From contig ASOC01000003.1 in NCBI GenBank assembly GCA_000405945.1, positions 1 to 49,154 of the forward strand: 49,154 nucleotides of DNA, written 5' to 3'. Under the pieces are notes generated by a model. That model saw only the letters and a list, made by a program, of their open reading frames with translations, ran no database searches and was not told where the DNA came from. Each line of letters begins with the position of its first letter. Position 1 is the stretch's first letter. The translations under genes and the position numbers were made by a program. The stretch is from Candidatus Omnitrophus fodinae SCGC AAA011-A17. GTDB lineage: Bacteria > Omnitrophota > Omnitrophia > Omnitrophales > Omnitrophaceae. This document shows, piece after piece, positions 1 through 8,920 of this stretch.

Positions 1-3000
1 ATTCAAATCGATATGGTTCCAAACGGCCGCTCAACACCCGTTATGGTCAGTGTCCAGGCTCTTTCTCAAATGCCGTTCATAAACGGGGCGGAGGATTTGA
101 GGCGCGCCGCGACTGTTGAATTGGCTCTGGCCGCTTCCATGGGTAAAGAAGATTTAACCAATGTCCGAGCTTCTGAACTGCAAAGAAGATGGGCCGCGGC
201 TGTTGGCAACAGTGAGCGCATGGTGGCGAGAGTGGAGGCGGTGAAAGTTATCAATAGACCCGATTTGACCGGCCTCGCTGAAGTCCAGTTTTTTCCCGAG
301 TATGAAGGCGAAGTGGTGAGAACAAGGCCGTGGCATACCGCGCCTGTTGATCCCGCCAAACCGCGAAAGCCTTATCATCCGTTAGTCCCGGGACAAGCGA
401 CGGCTACGGATGGTTTTCTAAAAGAATGGACTGAAAGGCGTCCGGAACGCATAGCGGGCAGGGCTTTTTTCGGTGATGAGACGTGGATTATCGGGGTGAA
501 TAATCTGCCGATTACAAGCAATCAATTCATGATTTTTCCGGAACATGGCAGAGAACAAAGAATCAGACGGCATGATATCAGAGCCGGCCTTGAGATTTTG
601 GAAAGTGTCGGCGATTCTGAAGCTGTGATAGGTCACAACAGCATCCATGGAGGCGCTTCGCTTAACAGTATGCATCTTCATCTATTTTTCCCGCGTGCGC
701 CAGGGAAGCCTTTCCCATTTTTTCAGAATGTGGTTGCAGGCGAAGTGATTAAACAGGACGGCAAGACCACCGTCCGGTCATTCAATACGGATAATGCCAA
801 ATATCCAGTCGCGGGACGCGTATTTTCAGGCTCTGACTTTGATGATTTGGACCGTGTGGTGAACGCTTATTTGGATGCCTTGGATTCCGAGGGCATTCCG
901 TTCAACGTGGCCATTTATCAGGGCAATGTCTATGTCATTCCTGTCGGAGCCGAAGAAGAAGGGGTGTTGGAAATATTGGGCCGCCATACTTTCAAAACCA
1001 AAGCGGAGGCAGAAATCGTGACCGCCGCGGCTATATCTGCGGCTTATAAAAGACGCAGCATGCCCGCGGCTGATCTAAAGCCAGTGGATGCCGAATTTCT
1101 GAGAACCCTGCAAGCCGCCGCATCGATGGGAGCGGAGAATATTGCGGATATCAGAGCCGAGGTTCTGAAACAACGCTGGGATGACACCGTGAGCCCGCGT
1201 GTTCAGGATCTTTTTACCGGTGCTAAAATTGTGCATCGCTATCCCCATGTTCTGGTTCAGTACCAGCCCAATATGTTTGCCGAAAAAAATGTCGCGGCCC
1301 GTCCGCCAGCGCCCTGGGAAAGCACCATGTCGCCTGTTTTTCCTTTTGATCCTAGCGCCCCGAATACGGACGGCCTTTTAGCGGATTACCGCGCCAAGCG
1401 TAGAACAAAGCAGCCTGATAAGGATAGAGTTATCGGAGAGTTCACCGCGAGTTCGGGCAACAAGTGGTATTTCGGTCCGAATAACGGACCTATCCTACGG
1501 TGGCAGACCATGGTGATTCCTGAAAAAGCCAGAGCGCAAAGACCACTGCTTGATGTCGAACAGAATCATCATGATATACGGGATATCCTGGAAATCGTGG
1601 ATCAACTCCAGGATCCCAACGCGGTGATAGGCCTGAACGGAATCAATGCCAAGGCCTCGATGAATAGTTTGCATTTCCAGCTGTTTTTTGGAATTCATGA
1701 TCAAGAAACGGATGCAACCATTCCTTTCCGCATTTTTGAAACCACGCATGAAGAACCCATTCAAACCATAGGAACCAGTACCTACAGCTCTTTTGTTAAC
1801 GATCAAGGCGTGGTAATGGGAAGGGTGTTTTCAGGAAAAAATTATGACGAAGTCGAGAGGCTAGCTAATGCGTATTTGAGAATCCTTGAAGTGCAGGACC
1901 CTGGCGTTCCTTACAGTTTGATGTACAGGCCAGGCAAGGTCTATGTCATGGGTTGGAGTCAACGCAGGGGGGCGGGGCTTAACGCCATGGGAATGGAAAC
2001 TTATGGCCCGGGACAAGACGACAAATTGCAGCAGACCGAACCGGAAATTTTATCCCGCTGGTATCAGGTCTTGCTATCTGCCGAGCGATTCACTCAAATT
2101 GACGAATCATTCATAACTTTGACAACGTCTCATGCCCAAAGTTTGGGAGATGATGCTGATTTTGATTTTCAGATGTTGGATACGATGGTCATGTTTTTTG
2201 GACTCATTGCCCTGGCGCCTCAAAATTTAGAAGAAGCAAACGAAAAAGAGGCGGCGCTTGAATTGCTCCGGCAAAATAGCGATATGGCGGAAACCGAAAT
2301 TAATTTATTCGCCACGATTTCCGACCCTGTGCCGGGATTGATTGAATTGTACATGAGACCTGATGGTGCAATTCCCGCGCGAGACAGAAAAATAGCACGC
2401 TTGATTTTAGAGCAGAAGTATAAAATTCCTTCTGAAACCATGGATTTATTTGACACGCTCAAGTTAAGGCCAAGCATTGATGAAGAAATCAAACAGGGCC
2501 GGATCAAAATTAATGTGACGGGTGTTATAGCGCAACAGGATTTGATTCCCACGATTAATGAATATTACGCGGGATTGGGCCCCGACACAACCATGAAAGG
2601 CCTTCACTGGAAAGGTTTCGTGGATATCACAGAAGCCATTACGCCGCCGAGAAGATGGGGGGGGAATGCCTCGAGCATATTCATGGGACTGGAAGCCTCC
2701 TTAGAACAAAACCCACCTCAACCGGATGATCCGGATAAAGTTGTTGACTTGATTCTTTTGAATCCGGGATTCGGGCAAAGGCTTGGTTTTTTAACCAAGG
2801 TCAGCGCGAGCAAGGGAGATGTGAGATTTTTGGGATCGCGCATGATATTGCAGGGAATAGAACAAGCCAAAATAATCGCGCATTTTCTTCCCAAGGGTAG
2901 ATGGAAAATTGTGGTACCTGCCGACAATATCATGCTGGTCGCAGCCAAAGTAGCGCAGGCCTTCTCTGACGCCGGACAGTTTTATGTGTTTGCCAAGGAT

Positions 3001-6000
3001 GACAATATTGACGTCGTGAATGTGGAACGGGCTGATTTGGAGTTGCTGAAAAAACTATCCGAATTGGGGCAATATCTTTTGGACAGCGAGGGAAAGATTA
3101 AACCCAACGGTTTTGTTGAAAAACCGCATATATTCAAACTGCTAAGAACCGTGGCGCGGAACGCGATACAGGAGGCTTATCGAAAGCCCGGAATGACCGA
3201 CGCGGAGGTCGAGCAGGTATTCTATACTAATGTGTATTCAAAGTTGAGCCCTCAACTTCAGGCCCGCGTTGGGGAACACGGCATTGACTCCATGATTGAT
3301 TTTTTCGTTATTCCGCAAATATTGGGTCAGGGCCTCCGGGGCACGCAAATCTGGCAATATGTTTTCCGCAACCTTCAGCAAAAATACACTGACGCATTTC
3401 CATGGATTACCTCATTGACGGAGGCGGAATGGATGGAAATTTTTCAGGGCGCTTTTCGGGTTCCGGCGTACTATTCCAGCAATATTACAGAGTTGATTAA
3501 TAAAATTAGGCCATTTCTCAAAACCTTCAGCAATGGATTTTTCATTGTTATGAGCGAAGATGCGGCAAAACTTTTGCTCTCCGAACAGGGGTATGGGCAT
3601 TCCTACACTCATCCCGGTAATGGCACCTTTGCAAAGCCGACTATTCCGCGCCCCGGTTTGGCGGACCTGGATATGTCCAAGCATATTTTGGAGCCCATGA
3701 TCACGCCCACGCTGGCGCAATGGATGGCGACGCCCACTGTCGATAATCCGGCCGGCAAATACACGGCTACTGCTCCACCTGGCGGTGTTCCTGCTAAAAA
3801 GCTTTATCCAAATCCGAAAGATTGGGAATTGCTGTGGAATATTGCGCACGAGAATATCGCCCCGCAGGTAGGGGGCTTAAGACCCGCTACTTTTGGCCGG
3901 TTTTGGGCTGATACCGGGAGAATTGTCGACCTTTTGGATTTCTATCACCGCGCTGTGAGTACGCATACGGATGCAGAGTCTGTGGCTGACCGGCTTCTGG
4001 TGAGGGGACTTTTCGGTCTTCCGAAGTTCGATAATATCCACAATTCCCTGCTTGAAGGATACGTCGTGCAAGATAATACGGATTCCTTTTTAATCACAGA
4101 TTCTATTATCAGGGTGCCGCAGGGCGTGACTTTAGTGCTGGGTACGGGAGTGACCATTGACGGCAGTATCATTGACCTTACGAAAGGGAATTATCACCCG
4201 GGGCAGGTGATACGCATTCCTGACGGAACCATTATCGCCGGATCCCTGATCGAAGGGCAACTCACAGGATTCACGCCCGGCAATTATCTTTATCATTTAA
4301 ACGTATCTGATGAATTTGACTTTGACAGTCTTCCCCATGAGAAGTATGAATTTGTAAATGAAAAGGGTAAGGCCTTTGGCACGTTCATGATTGAGGGTGG
4401 GCGGGTCACTATGAGCAATTCGCCCGGAATAGATGTGGGCGATGTGATACGCATTTCAAAAGGCCATCAGGGCAACCTGGAAGCTTTCAAGGGCGCACAA
4501 TATTTGGGGATAGTGAATCATAATCCGGTTTATGTGGCCGGAACCATGTTTGTCACAGAAACTAACGCAGAAAAATTATCCTTGCCGGACGGTTCGCGTG
4601 AAATAGTACTTGGGCACAATGTTGCCGGGTTTGACCCGGGGTCCAAAGAACCCATCTATGCGCGGGATAAACGGGGACATATTTTGCCCGGCATTAATCT
4701 GGGCGAGCACGTTTTTGGCGGTCCGGAGGTTGCGATTGCGGATTACGGCGCGAACTTTCAGTTTGCTGCGGATTTGAGGGAGCGCATACGCCGGGAAACC
4801 GCAGCCGCTACCGTCACCGCGCAGAGCTTGGGTGCAGTGAGCAGTCCGGCACTACTTTTTGCCTCGGCTGAGAAATATCTCACGAATCTCGGCATTCCGG
4901 AGCCTGTTTTGCGCGCCGAATTGCTCCGGGCGGGTTTGCCCGGTCCTTTCATTGACTTGCTTCAGACGGAAAGGACCGCGGGTGAATTTGATGAAAGAGT
5001 GGCTAGTGGCAAGCTCAGATACAAAGCCGTGATTGTTTCCGCGGACGGCGCTACGAGTAAGATTTCACGGCCGATATTAGAGCAGGATGGCGCCGGGATT
5101 TTGAGAAATGTGGAGATTTCAACCGCGGACTGGGGAAGCCAGACACGAGCCCAACATGGATCCGGTATTCAGCGCGGCGGAAACACATCCAATATTTTAA
5201 ATCCCTTGCTTAAACTGCTGAGCCCGACTTTGCCTGACGGGAGCGAGAATCCGGATTATACACCTCCCTTATCGAAAGAAGAAATAGCGGCGGGCGTTGT
5301 GGATGTGACCAATATTGTCAATAACGCCGGGCCCGGCTCACGGGGGCTTGGATTAAGCGCGGCCGGAGGTACGAAAGGCGATATTCCTTTTGGGTTGCCC
5401 AGGTTCGTGACTCTCGGTGTTAAGGCGTCCAAAAGTTTTGCCAGATATCTTCCGCCCGGAGAATGGATTATGGTGGCTTCCTCTGATAACCCAACTCTTG
5501 TGAGCGCTAAAGTCCAAAATGCTATGATGGAAGGCCGTGAATTTTATATGTTTCCGTATCAATCCCGGATATTGCCCGATATCGATCATAACGGACGGGC
5601 CATTGAGGCCACTTTGCCCGATTATCAGCATTACGAAGATCTGATGCAATTGGGGCATGCCCTTATCGGTCAGGACCTCCGGGTTGACGATTTTGTGGAA
5701 AAGCCGGGGCCTTTATACAATTTTTTCGATATAATCCTGGGCTATCACATGGGAAAAATAAGCGGGAGCAAAGAGGCTTTTTTTATAGAATTTGCCCGGC
5801 TTTTGCATATGGATGACCCTGATTCCCCGGCTAACCATCTACTGCCGAAGCAGAAAGATTTTCTACAGGAACATGTGTTCCTCAATTGGCTGCTGCCCGG
5901 CAAAAAGGGTGACGCTCTCTGGGACATTATTTTTCACCAAACACCGGCCACCGCTCCCTTTCGCGGGGATATCAGCCTTGATGAATGGCAATCCATGAGA

Positions 6001-8178
6001 AAGCGCGCTAATCAAACCATGGAAGCCACGATAGCCAAATATGGATCCGTTGACATACACGTTTTTTTTGATCAGTTTTTGTCCGTGAGCCGATTCACCA
6101 ATGCCAACACATTTTTCTTTGCCTTCTCGCGCCGGATTGCCGAGGAGATGTTGCATCCTATGAGAGGTTATTTGCGGCCTTATAGGGAAGAGGGTTTGGG
6201 GAGCCCCCTGCTCCCGAAGCGAAATTTTGATTTTGACTGGTCGAGACAAGTCTTACGGCCCATGGTGAAGACAGGGCGTGCGGGTGAAAAATTTTGGCGC
6301 GACTTGTATGATAATGATCCTAAATTGCAAAAGGCTTTTTCGTTTAGAGATGTTAATCATCCTTCCGATTGGATGAAGCAATGGATGATTGCGCAGCATA
6401 TTGCGCATGAAGCCGGAGGCCTGTCTGCCGCGCCGTTTGGACAGTTTTGGTATGACACGGGCATGGTGCATACGCTTTATGATTTGTACCAGTTACTGGT
6501 CAGTCCTGATAATCCCGTGCGGCGTGTGTTGGTGAGGGCTTTGATTAACGTGGGCATGACTAAATCGGTGTACAATTCCAGCATTGTCGAAATGAACAGG
6601 GAAGGTCAAGCTTTGCGCGAGGTGTCTCCGAATATTCATCCGGATGCCTTGATCATGAATTCAATTATAAGAGTGCCGGAAGGTGTGACTCTCGTCATTG
6701 AACCCGGTGTGGTCATTGACAGTTCGGATCTTTATCTCGAACCTGAAGCCGGCGAGAAAACAATTGTGATTTCTCAAGGCACCATCATTGCGCGAAGCAA
6801 AGTGCGAGGAAAGGTTATCGAGCCTTCCGAGCTGGTTGAGCGAAAACGCTATTATTTCCACTATATTTCGGATAGAGGTATCAATTTAAATGAGCCCGGA
6901 GAAGTTTTTGTTTCCATATTCCGCAGGCCGGGGAAGTACGCTGATAATGATCCGTGGCAGGGACTGTTTCATATCCGGCATTCGTTGGATGATGATCCCA
7001 GGCAGAAAAAACCCATTGATGCGATTACACCGGACGGACAGCCGCTCACGGGTTTTACGGTTGATGGAAAACCGCACGGAAGACCCGGAATATCCTGGCC
7101 TGTTCACTTTTTTGCGGACAAGAATGTATACCCTGATACAAAAGAAGAGGACAAATTGCCTGATTTCGGGCGAAATGCGAATTGGACCGCTGAATTGGAA
7201 AGAGATATCCTAATGCTTCTCAGGGCTGATCTTGACGAATTTGGCGCTGCAAGTCTAGGCGCGGCCATTCCTGTTAAGCAAGCGGCGGGAATACCAGTGG
7301 CGGCGAAAGTTCCTGATGAATTCACGCATAAATTTCGCGGCGGCATTATATCTTTGGAGGAAGTGCGCAGGCTTAGAGATAACCCCGCTGCTTTGGCCGC
7401 GCTGACAGACCATGCTGTTTCCGCGCGGCCCCCGGTTTCCGAGGATATTCTCCATCGGATAGAGAAGAATCCGGACAAATTCCAAATGCTTAAGGCCCTT
7501 TTCATGCCGCAACCTTCATTTTCTGGCAATGTCATTTTAAGCGATCTGAATCCGGCCAGTCCGTTTTCTTTTGCCAATCCCCAAACCCAAGAAACGGTCA
7601 AGGTTTTGCTGACAGAAATCAATCCCAAAGCGCATTTTGTCGTGCTGTGGCCCAGCAAGGATGACAAGGTTTTAGCGGGCGCCCGGGCGGAATTCGCGGG
7701 CTTAAATCTCACCATCGTGCCCTTTGAAGGCAAGTTAGACTCCGTGGTCCCTAAAGCGCTCACGGATTTGTATAACTCGAGCCGCGATGATTTGAAGGCT
7801 TCGGGGATCAAAAATTTTAATGATTTTCTGGCCGCTTCGACCTTGATAGGAAAGCAGGACGCGCTGGAACAGGTCGGTTTAAGCACCAATGTGAACCGGC
7901 TGAATTCGCTGGAAGGCAATCAGGCTTTGTCGAAATACAAACAGCAATACGGCAATGCCGTGGAACAGCAGGTCCTGGATTTTGATTTGATTCTCGGCAA
8001 TGCCATCAACTCTTCGCGCGGCAGCTTTGCCGCTTTGCGCAAACAGATTTCCGACGACAATCTTGTTATGCGCCAAAACGGAATCTGGTCGCTGAAGCCC
8101 GACGCCTTGGTGCTTGAGCTGGTTAGCGGTATCGTTGCCAGCTGGGCAGCCGCGCGTCAAATGGCACAAGCCGCATAA
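1..8178 (+). CDS. Giant multi-module protein, 5'-partial: duplicated HIT/phosphorylase-like and nucleotidyltransferase-like modules
   Basis: The frame is open from base 1 and the first ATG (base 13) has no ribosome site, so the gene probably begins upstream; residues are counted from that ATG (2721 residues). Residues about 40-350 and 370-660 are two copies of one module with NSMHLHLFF (H221, H223) and NSLHFQLFF (H554, Q556), resembling the HIT/GalT-type motif of GDP-hexose phosphorylases. Residues about 900-1330 and 1755-2205 are two copies of a module with a glycine-rich start (LNPGFGQRL at 917; AGPGSRGLGLS near 1772), an FVEKP motif (near 1034 and 1894) and FGxFWxDTG (near 1294 and 2142), as in sugar nucleotidyltransferases. 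Each is followed by a beta-helix-like segment (IIRVPxGVTLV). The last 350 residues match nothing I recognise. Sugar-nucleotide metabolism is inferred; activity is uncertain. Confidence 0.8.
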   Translation: MQIDMVPNGRSTPVMVSVQALSQMPFINGAEDLRRAATVELALAASMGKEDLTNVRASELQRRWAAAVGNSERMVARVEAVKVINRPDLTGLAEVQFFPEYEGEVVRTRPWHTAPVDPAKPRKPYHPLVPGQATATDGFLKEWTERRPERIAGRAFFGDETWIIGVNNLPITSNQFMIFPEHGREQRIRRHDIRAGLEILESVGDSEAVIGHNSIHGGASLNSMHLHLFFPRAPGKPFPFFQNVVAGEVIKQDGKTTVRSFNTDNAKYPVAGRVFSGSDFDDLDRVVNAYLDALDSEGIPFNVAIYQGNVYVIPVGAEEEGVLEILGRHTFKTKAEAEIVTAAAISAAYKRRSMPAADLKPVDAEFLRTLQAAASMGAENIADIRAEVLKQRWDDTVSPRVQDLFTGAKIVHRYPHVLVQYQPNMFAEKNVAARPPAPWESTMSPVFPFDPSAPNTDGLLADYRAKRRTKQPDKDRVIGEFTASSGNKWYFGPNNGPILRWQTMVIPEKARAQRPLLDVEQNHHDIRDILEIVDQLQDPNAVIGLNGINAKASMNSLHFQLFFGIHDQETDATIPFRIFETTHEEPIQTIGTSTYSSFVNDQGVVMGRVFSGKNYDEVERLANAYLRILEVQDPGVPYSLMYRPGKVYVMGWSQRRGAGLNAMGMETYGPGQDDKLQQTEPEILSRWYQVLLSAERFTQIDESFITLTTSHAQSLGDDADFDFQMLDTMVMFFGLIALAPQNLEEANEKEAALELLRQNSDMAETEINLFATISDPVPGLIELYMRPDGAIPARDRKIARLILEQKYKIPSETMDLFDTLKLRPSIDEEIKQGRIKINVTGVIAQQDLIPTINEYYAGLGPDTTMKGLHWKGFVDITEAITPPRRWGGNASSIFMGLEASLEQNPPQPDDPDKVVDLILLNPGFGQRLGFLTKVSASKGDVRFLGSRMILQGIEQAKIIAHFLPKGRWKIVVPADNIMLVAAKVAQAFSDAGQFYVFAKDDNIDVVNVERADLELLKKLSELGQYLLDSEGKIKPNGFVEKPHIFKLLRTVARNAIQEAYRKPGMTDAEVEQVFYTNVYSKLSPQLQARVGEHGIDSMIDFFVIPQILGQGLRGTQIWQYVFRNLQQKYTDAFPWITSLTEAEWMEIFQGAFRVPAYYSSNITELINKIRPFLKTFSNGFFIVMSEDAAKLLLSEQGYGHSYTHPGNGTFAKPTIPRPGLADLDMSKHILEPMITPTLAQWMATPTVDNPAGKYTATAPPGGVPAKKLYPNPKDWELLWNIAHENIAPQVGGLRPATFGRFWADTGRIVDLLDFYHRAVSTHTDAESVADRLLVRGLFGLPKFDNIHNSLLEGYVVQDNTDSFLITDSIIRVPQGVTLVLGTGVTIDGSIIDLTKGNYHPGQVIRIPDGTIIAGSLIEGQLTGFTPGNYLYHLNVSDEFDFDSLPHEKYEFVNEKGKAFGTFMIEGGRVTMSNSPGIDVGDVIRISKGHQGNLEAFKGAQYLGIVNHNPVYVAGTMFVTETNAEKLSLPDGSREIVLGHNVAGFDPGSKEPIYARDKRGHILPGINLGEHVFGGPEVAIADYGANFQFAADLRERIRRETAAATVTAQSLGAVSSPALLFASAEKYLTNLGIPEPVLRAELLRAGLPGPFIDLLQTERTAGEFDERVASGKLRYKAVIVSADGATSKISRPILEQDGAGILRNVEISTADWGSQTRAQHGSGIQRGGNTSNILNPLLKLLSPTLPDGSENPDYTPPLSKEEIAAGVVDVTNIVNNAGPGSRGLGLSAAGGTKGDIPFGLPRFVTLGVKASKSFARYLPPGEWIMVASSDNPTLVSAKVQNAMMEGREFYMFPYQSRILPDIDHNGRAIEATLPDYQHYEDLMQLGHALIGQDLRVDDFVEKPGPLYNFFDIILGYHMGKISGSKEAFFIEFARLLHMDDPDSPANHLLPKQKDFLQEHVFLNWLLPGKKGDALWDIIFHQTPATAPFRGDISLDEWQSMRKRANQTMEATIAKYGSVDIHVFFDQFLSVSRFTNANTFFFAFSRRIAEEMLHPMRGYLRPYREEGLGSPLLPKRNFDFDWSRQVLRPMVKTGRAGEKFWRDLYDNDPKLQKAFSFRDVNHPSDWMKQWMIAQHIAHEAGGLSAAPFGQFWYDTGMVHTLYDLYQLLVSPDNPVRRVLVRALINVGMTKSVYNSSIVEMNREGQALREVSPNIHPDALIMNSIIRVPEGVTLVIEPGVVIDSSDLYLEPEAGEKTIVISQGTIIARSKVRGKVIEPSELVERKRYYFHYISDRGINLNEPGEVFVSIFRRPGKYADNDPWQGLFHIRHSLDDDPRQKKPIDAITPDGQPLTGFTVDGKPHGRPGISWPVHFFADKNVYPDTKEEDKLPDFGRNANWTAELERDILMLLRADLDEFGAASLGAAIPVKQAAGIPVAAKVPDEFTHKFRGGIISLEEVRRLRDNPAALAALTDHAVSARPPVSEDILHRIEKNPDKFQMLKALFMPQPSFSGNVILSDLNPASPFSFANPQTQETVKVLLTEINPKAHFVVLWPSKDDKVLAGARAEFAGLNLTIVPFEGKLDSVVPKALTDLYNSSRDDLKASGIKNFNDFLAASTLIGKQDALEQVGLSTNVNRLNSLEGNQALSKYKQQYGNAVEQQVLDFDLILGNAINSSRGSFAALRKQISDDNLVMRQNGIWSLKPDALVLELVSGIVASWAAARQMAQAA

Positions 8179-8184
8179 TTTCAA

Positions 8185-8214
8185 TTTACATTTCCTTCTC
8201 TTTGCCGATATAAT
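8185..8214 (+). promoter_or_regulatory. Sigma-70-type promoter for the HAMP protein
   Basis: TTTACA (8185-8190) and a perfect TATAAT (8209-8214) are separated by 18 bases, just after the giant gene stops. Transcription would start near 8221, giving a leader of only about 10 bases before the ATG at 8231. Confidence 0.6.
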
Positions 8215-8230
8215 CCCCAGGGTTAATCCC

Positions 8231-8794
8231 ATGGCAGAGATCAGACAAACGGCATACCGCAGACAACTGCGCAATATCATTATCCACAAGCCTCTCCAGC
8301 GGCAATACACGCTACTTATGATAGGCATGATGATGGCCACGGTGCTTATCGTGGTTTCTGTGATTCACTGGACCATGAAAAACGCCCTGTTTGGCAATCC
8401 GTATCGCGTGGGATCGGTAAGTCCGTATGAATTGCTGTCGGACATGACCCAGCAGCTGGTGACGCGCGTGAGCCTTGTTTTCCTGATCGCCACCGTGATA
8501 TTCACCGTGATCGGTGTTTTTTTTCTCCACCGCGTTGCCGGCCCTGTCCACCGTTTCCGGATGACGCTCAACCGTTTGGCCTCGGGCGAAATTCCTTCGG
8601 ATGTACGTCTGCGCCAAAATGACTATTTCAGCGAAGTGGCGTCTGAGTTTAACGGTGTTTTTAAGTTCTTGAGGCAAAAGAAGCTGTTAGCCAAGGAAAT
8701 TTCGGATTCCTTGGACAAAATCCCTCTTGATAAATTAAGTGACGAAGCCAAAAGCGCGATTCTGGAAGCCCGGAAAAACTTGGATCAAATCTGA
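8231..8794 (+). CDS. Small two-helix membrane protein with HAMP domain
   Basis: A 187-residue inner-membrane protein. Two hydrophobic helices (about residues 29-48 and 78-100) flank a short, presumably periplasmic loop of about 30 residues, and the second runs into a HAMP-like linker (RVAGPVHRFRMTLNRLASGE, then an acidic/aromatic second helix to about residue 155). A charged tail of about 30 residues follows. There is no kinase, methyl-accepting or cyclase domain, so the HAMP has no attached output; it may act on a separate partner. I chose the ATG at 8231 because it follows a promoter and a weak AGGG site and leaves a typical positively charged N-terminus; longer readings would overlap the giant gene. 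The specific function is unknown. Confidence 0.75.
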   Translation: MAEIRQTAYRRQLRNIIIHKPLQRQYTLLMIGMMMATVLIVVSVIHWTMKNALFGNPYRVGSVSPYELLSDMTQQLVTRVSLVFLIATVIFTVIGVFFLHRVAGPVHRFRMTLNRLASGEIPSDVRLRQNDYFSEVASEFNGVFKFLRQKKLLAKEISDSLDKIPLDKLSDEAKSAILEARKNLDQI

Positions 8795-8814
8795 ACAGGG
8801 AGATATAACTCTTA

Positions 8815-8843
8815 TTGACAAATTTGTAACATCCTGATATTAT
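8815..8843 (+). promoter_or_regulatory. Strong sigma-70 promoter ahead of nusA
   Basis: A perfect TTGACA (8815-8820) and TATTAT (8838-8843) are separated by 17 bases. The predicted start near 8850 lies only about 20 bases before the terminator-like hairpin at 8870-8898, so every transcript from this promoter must pass that hairpin to reach nusA. Confidence 0.75.
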
Positions 8844-8869
8844 TGGAATTACGAATGATAGAGATGGCC

Positions 8870-8898
8870 AAAGTGGGCGAGATGCCCACTTTTTTTTT
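8870..8898 (+). terminator. Intrinsic terminator in the nusA leader (possible attenuator)
   Basis: A perfect stem AAGTGGGC (8871-8878) / GCCCACTT (8884-8891) has a five-base loop and runs straight into a T tract ending at 8898. It lies downstream of the nusA promoter and 22 bases before the nusA start. It could end transcripts of the upstream HAMP gene, attenuate the nusA operon, or do both. Confidence 0.8.
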
Positions 8899-8920
8899 CA
8901 AAGACAGGAATAGGAGTTTT

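Noticed and set aside
7104-7919. Long minus-strand open frame (271 codons) inside the giant gene
   Set aside because: It lies wholly opposite a strongly supported coding frame, has no ribosome site, and its composition (Ser/Arg/Leu-rich) is that of an antisense shadow.
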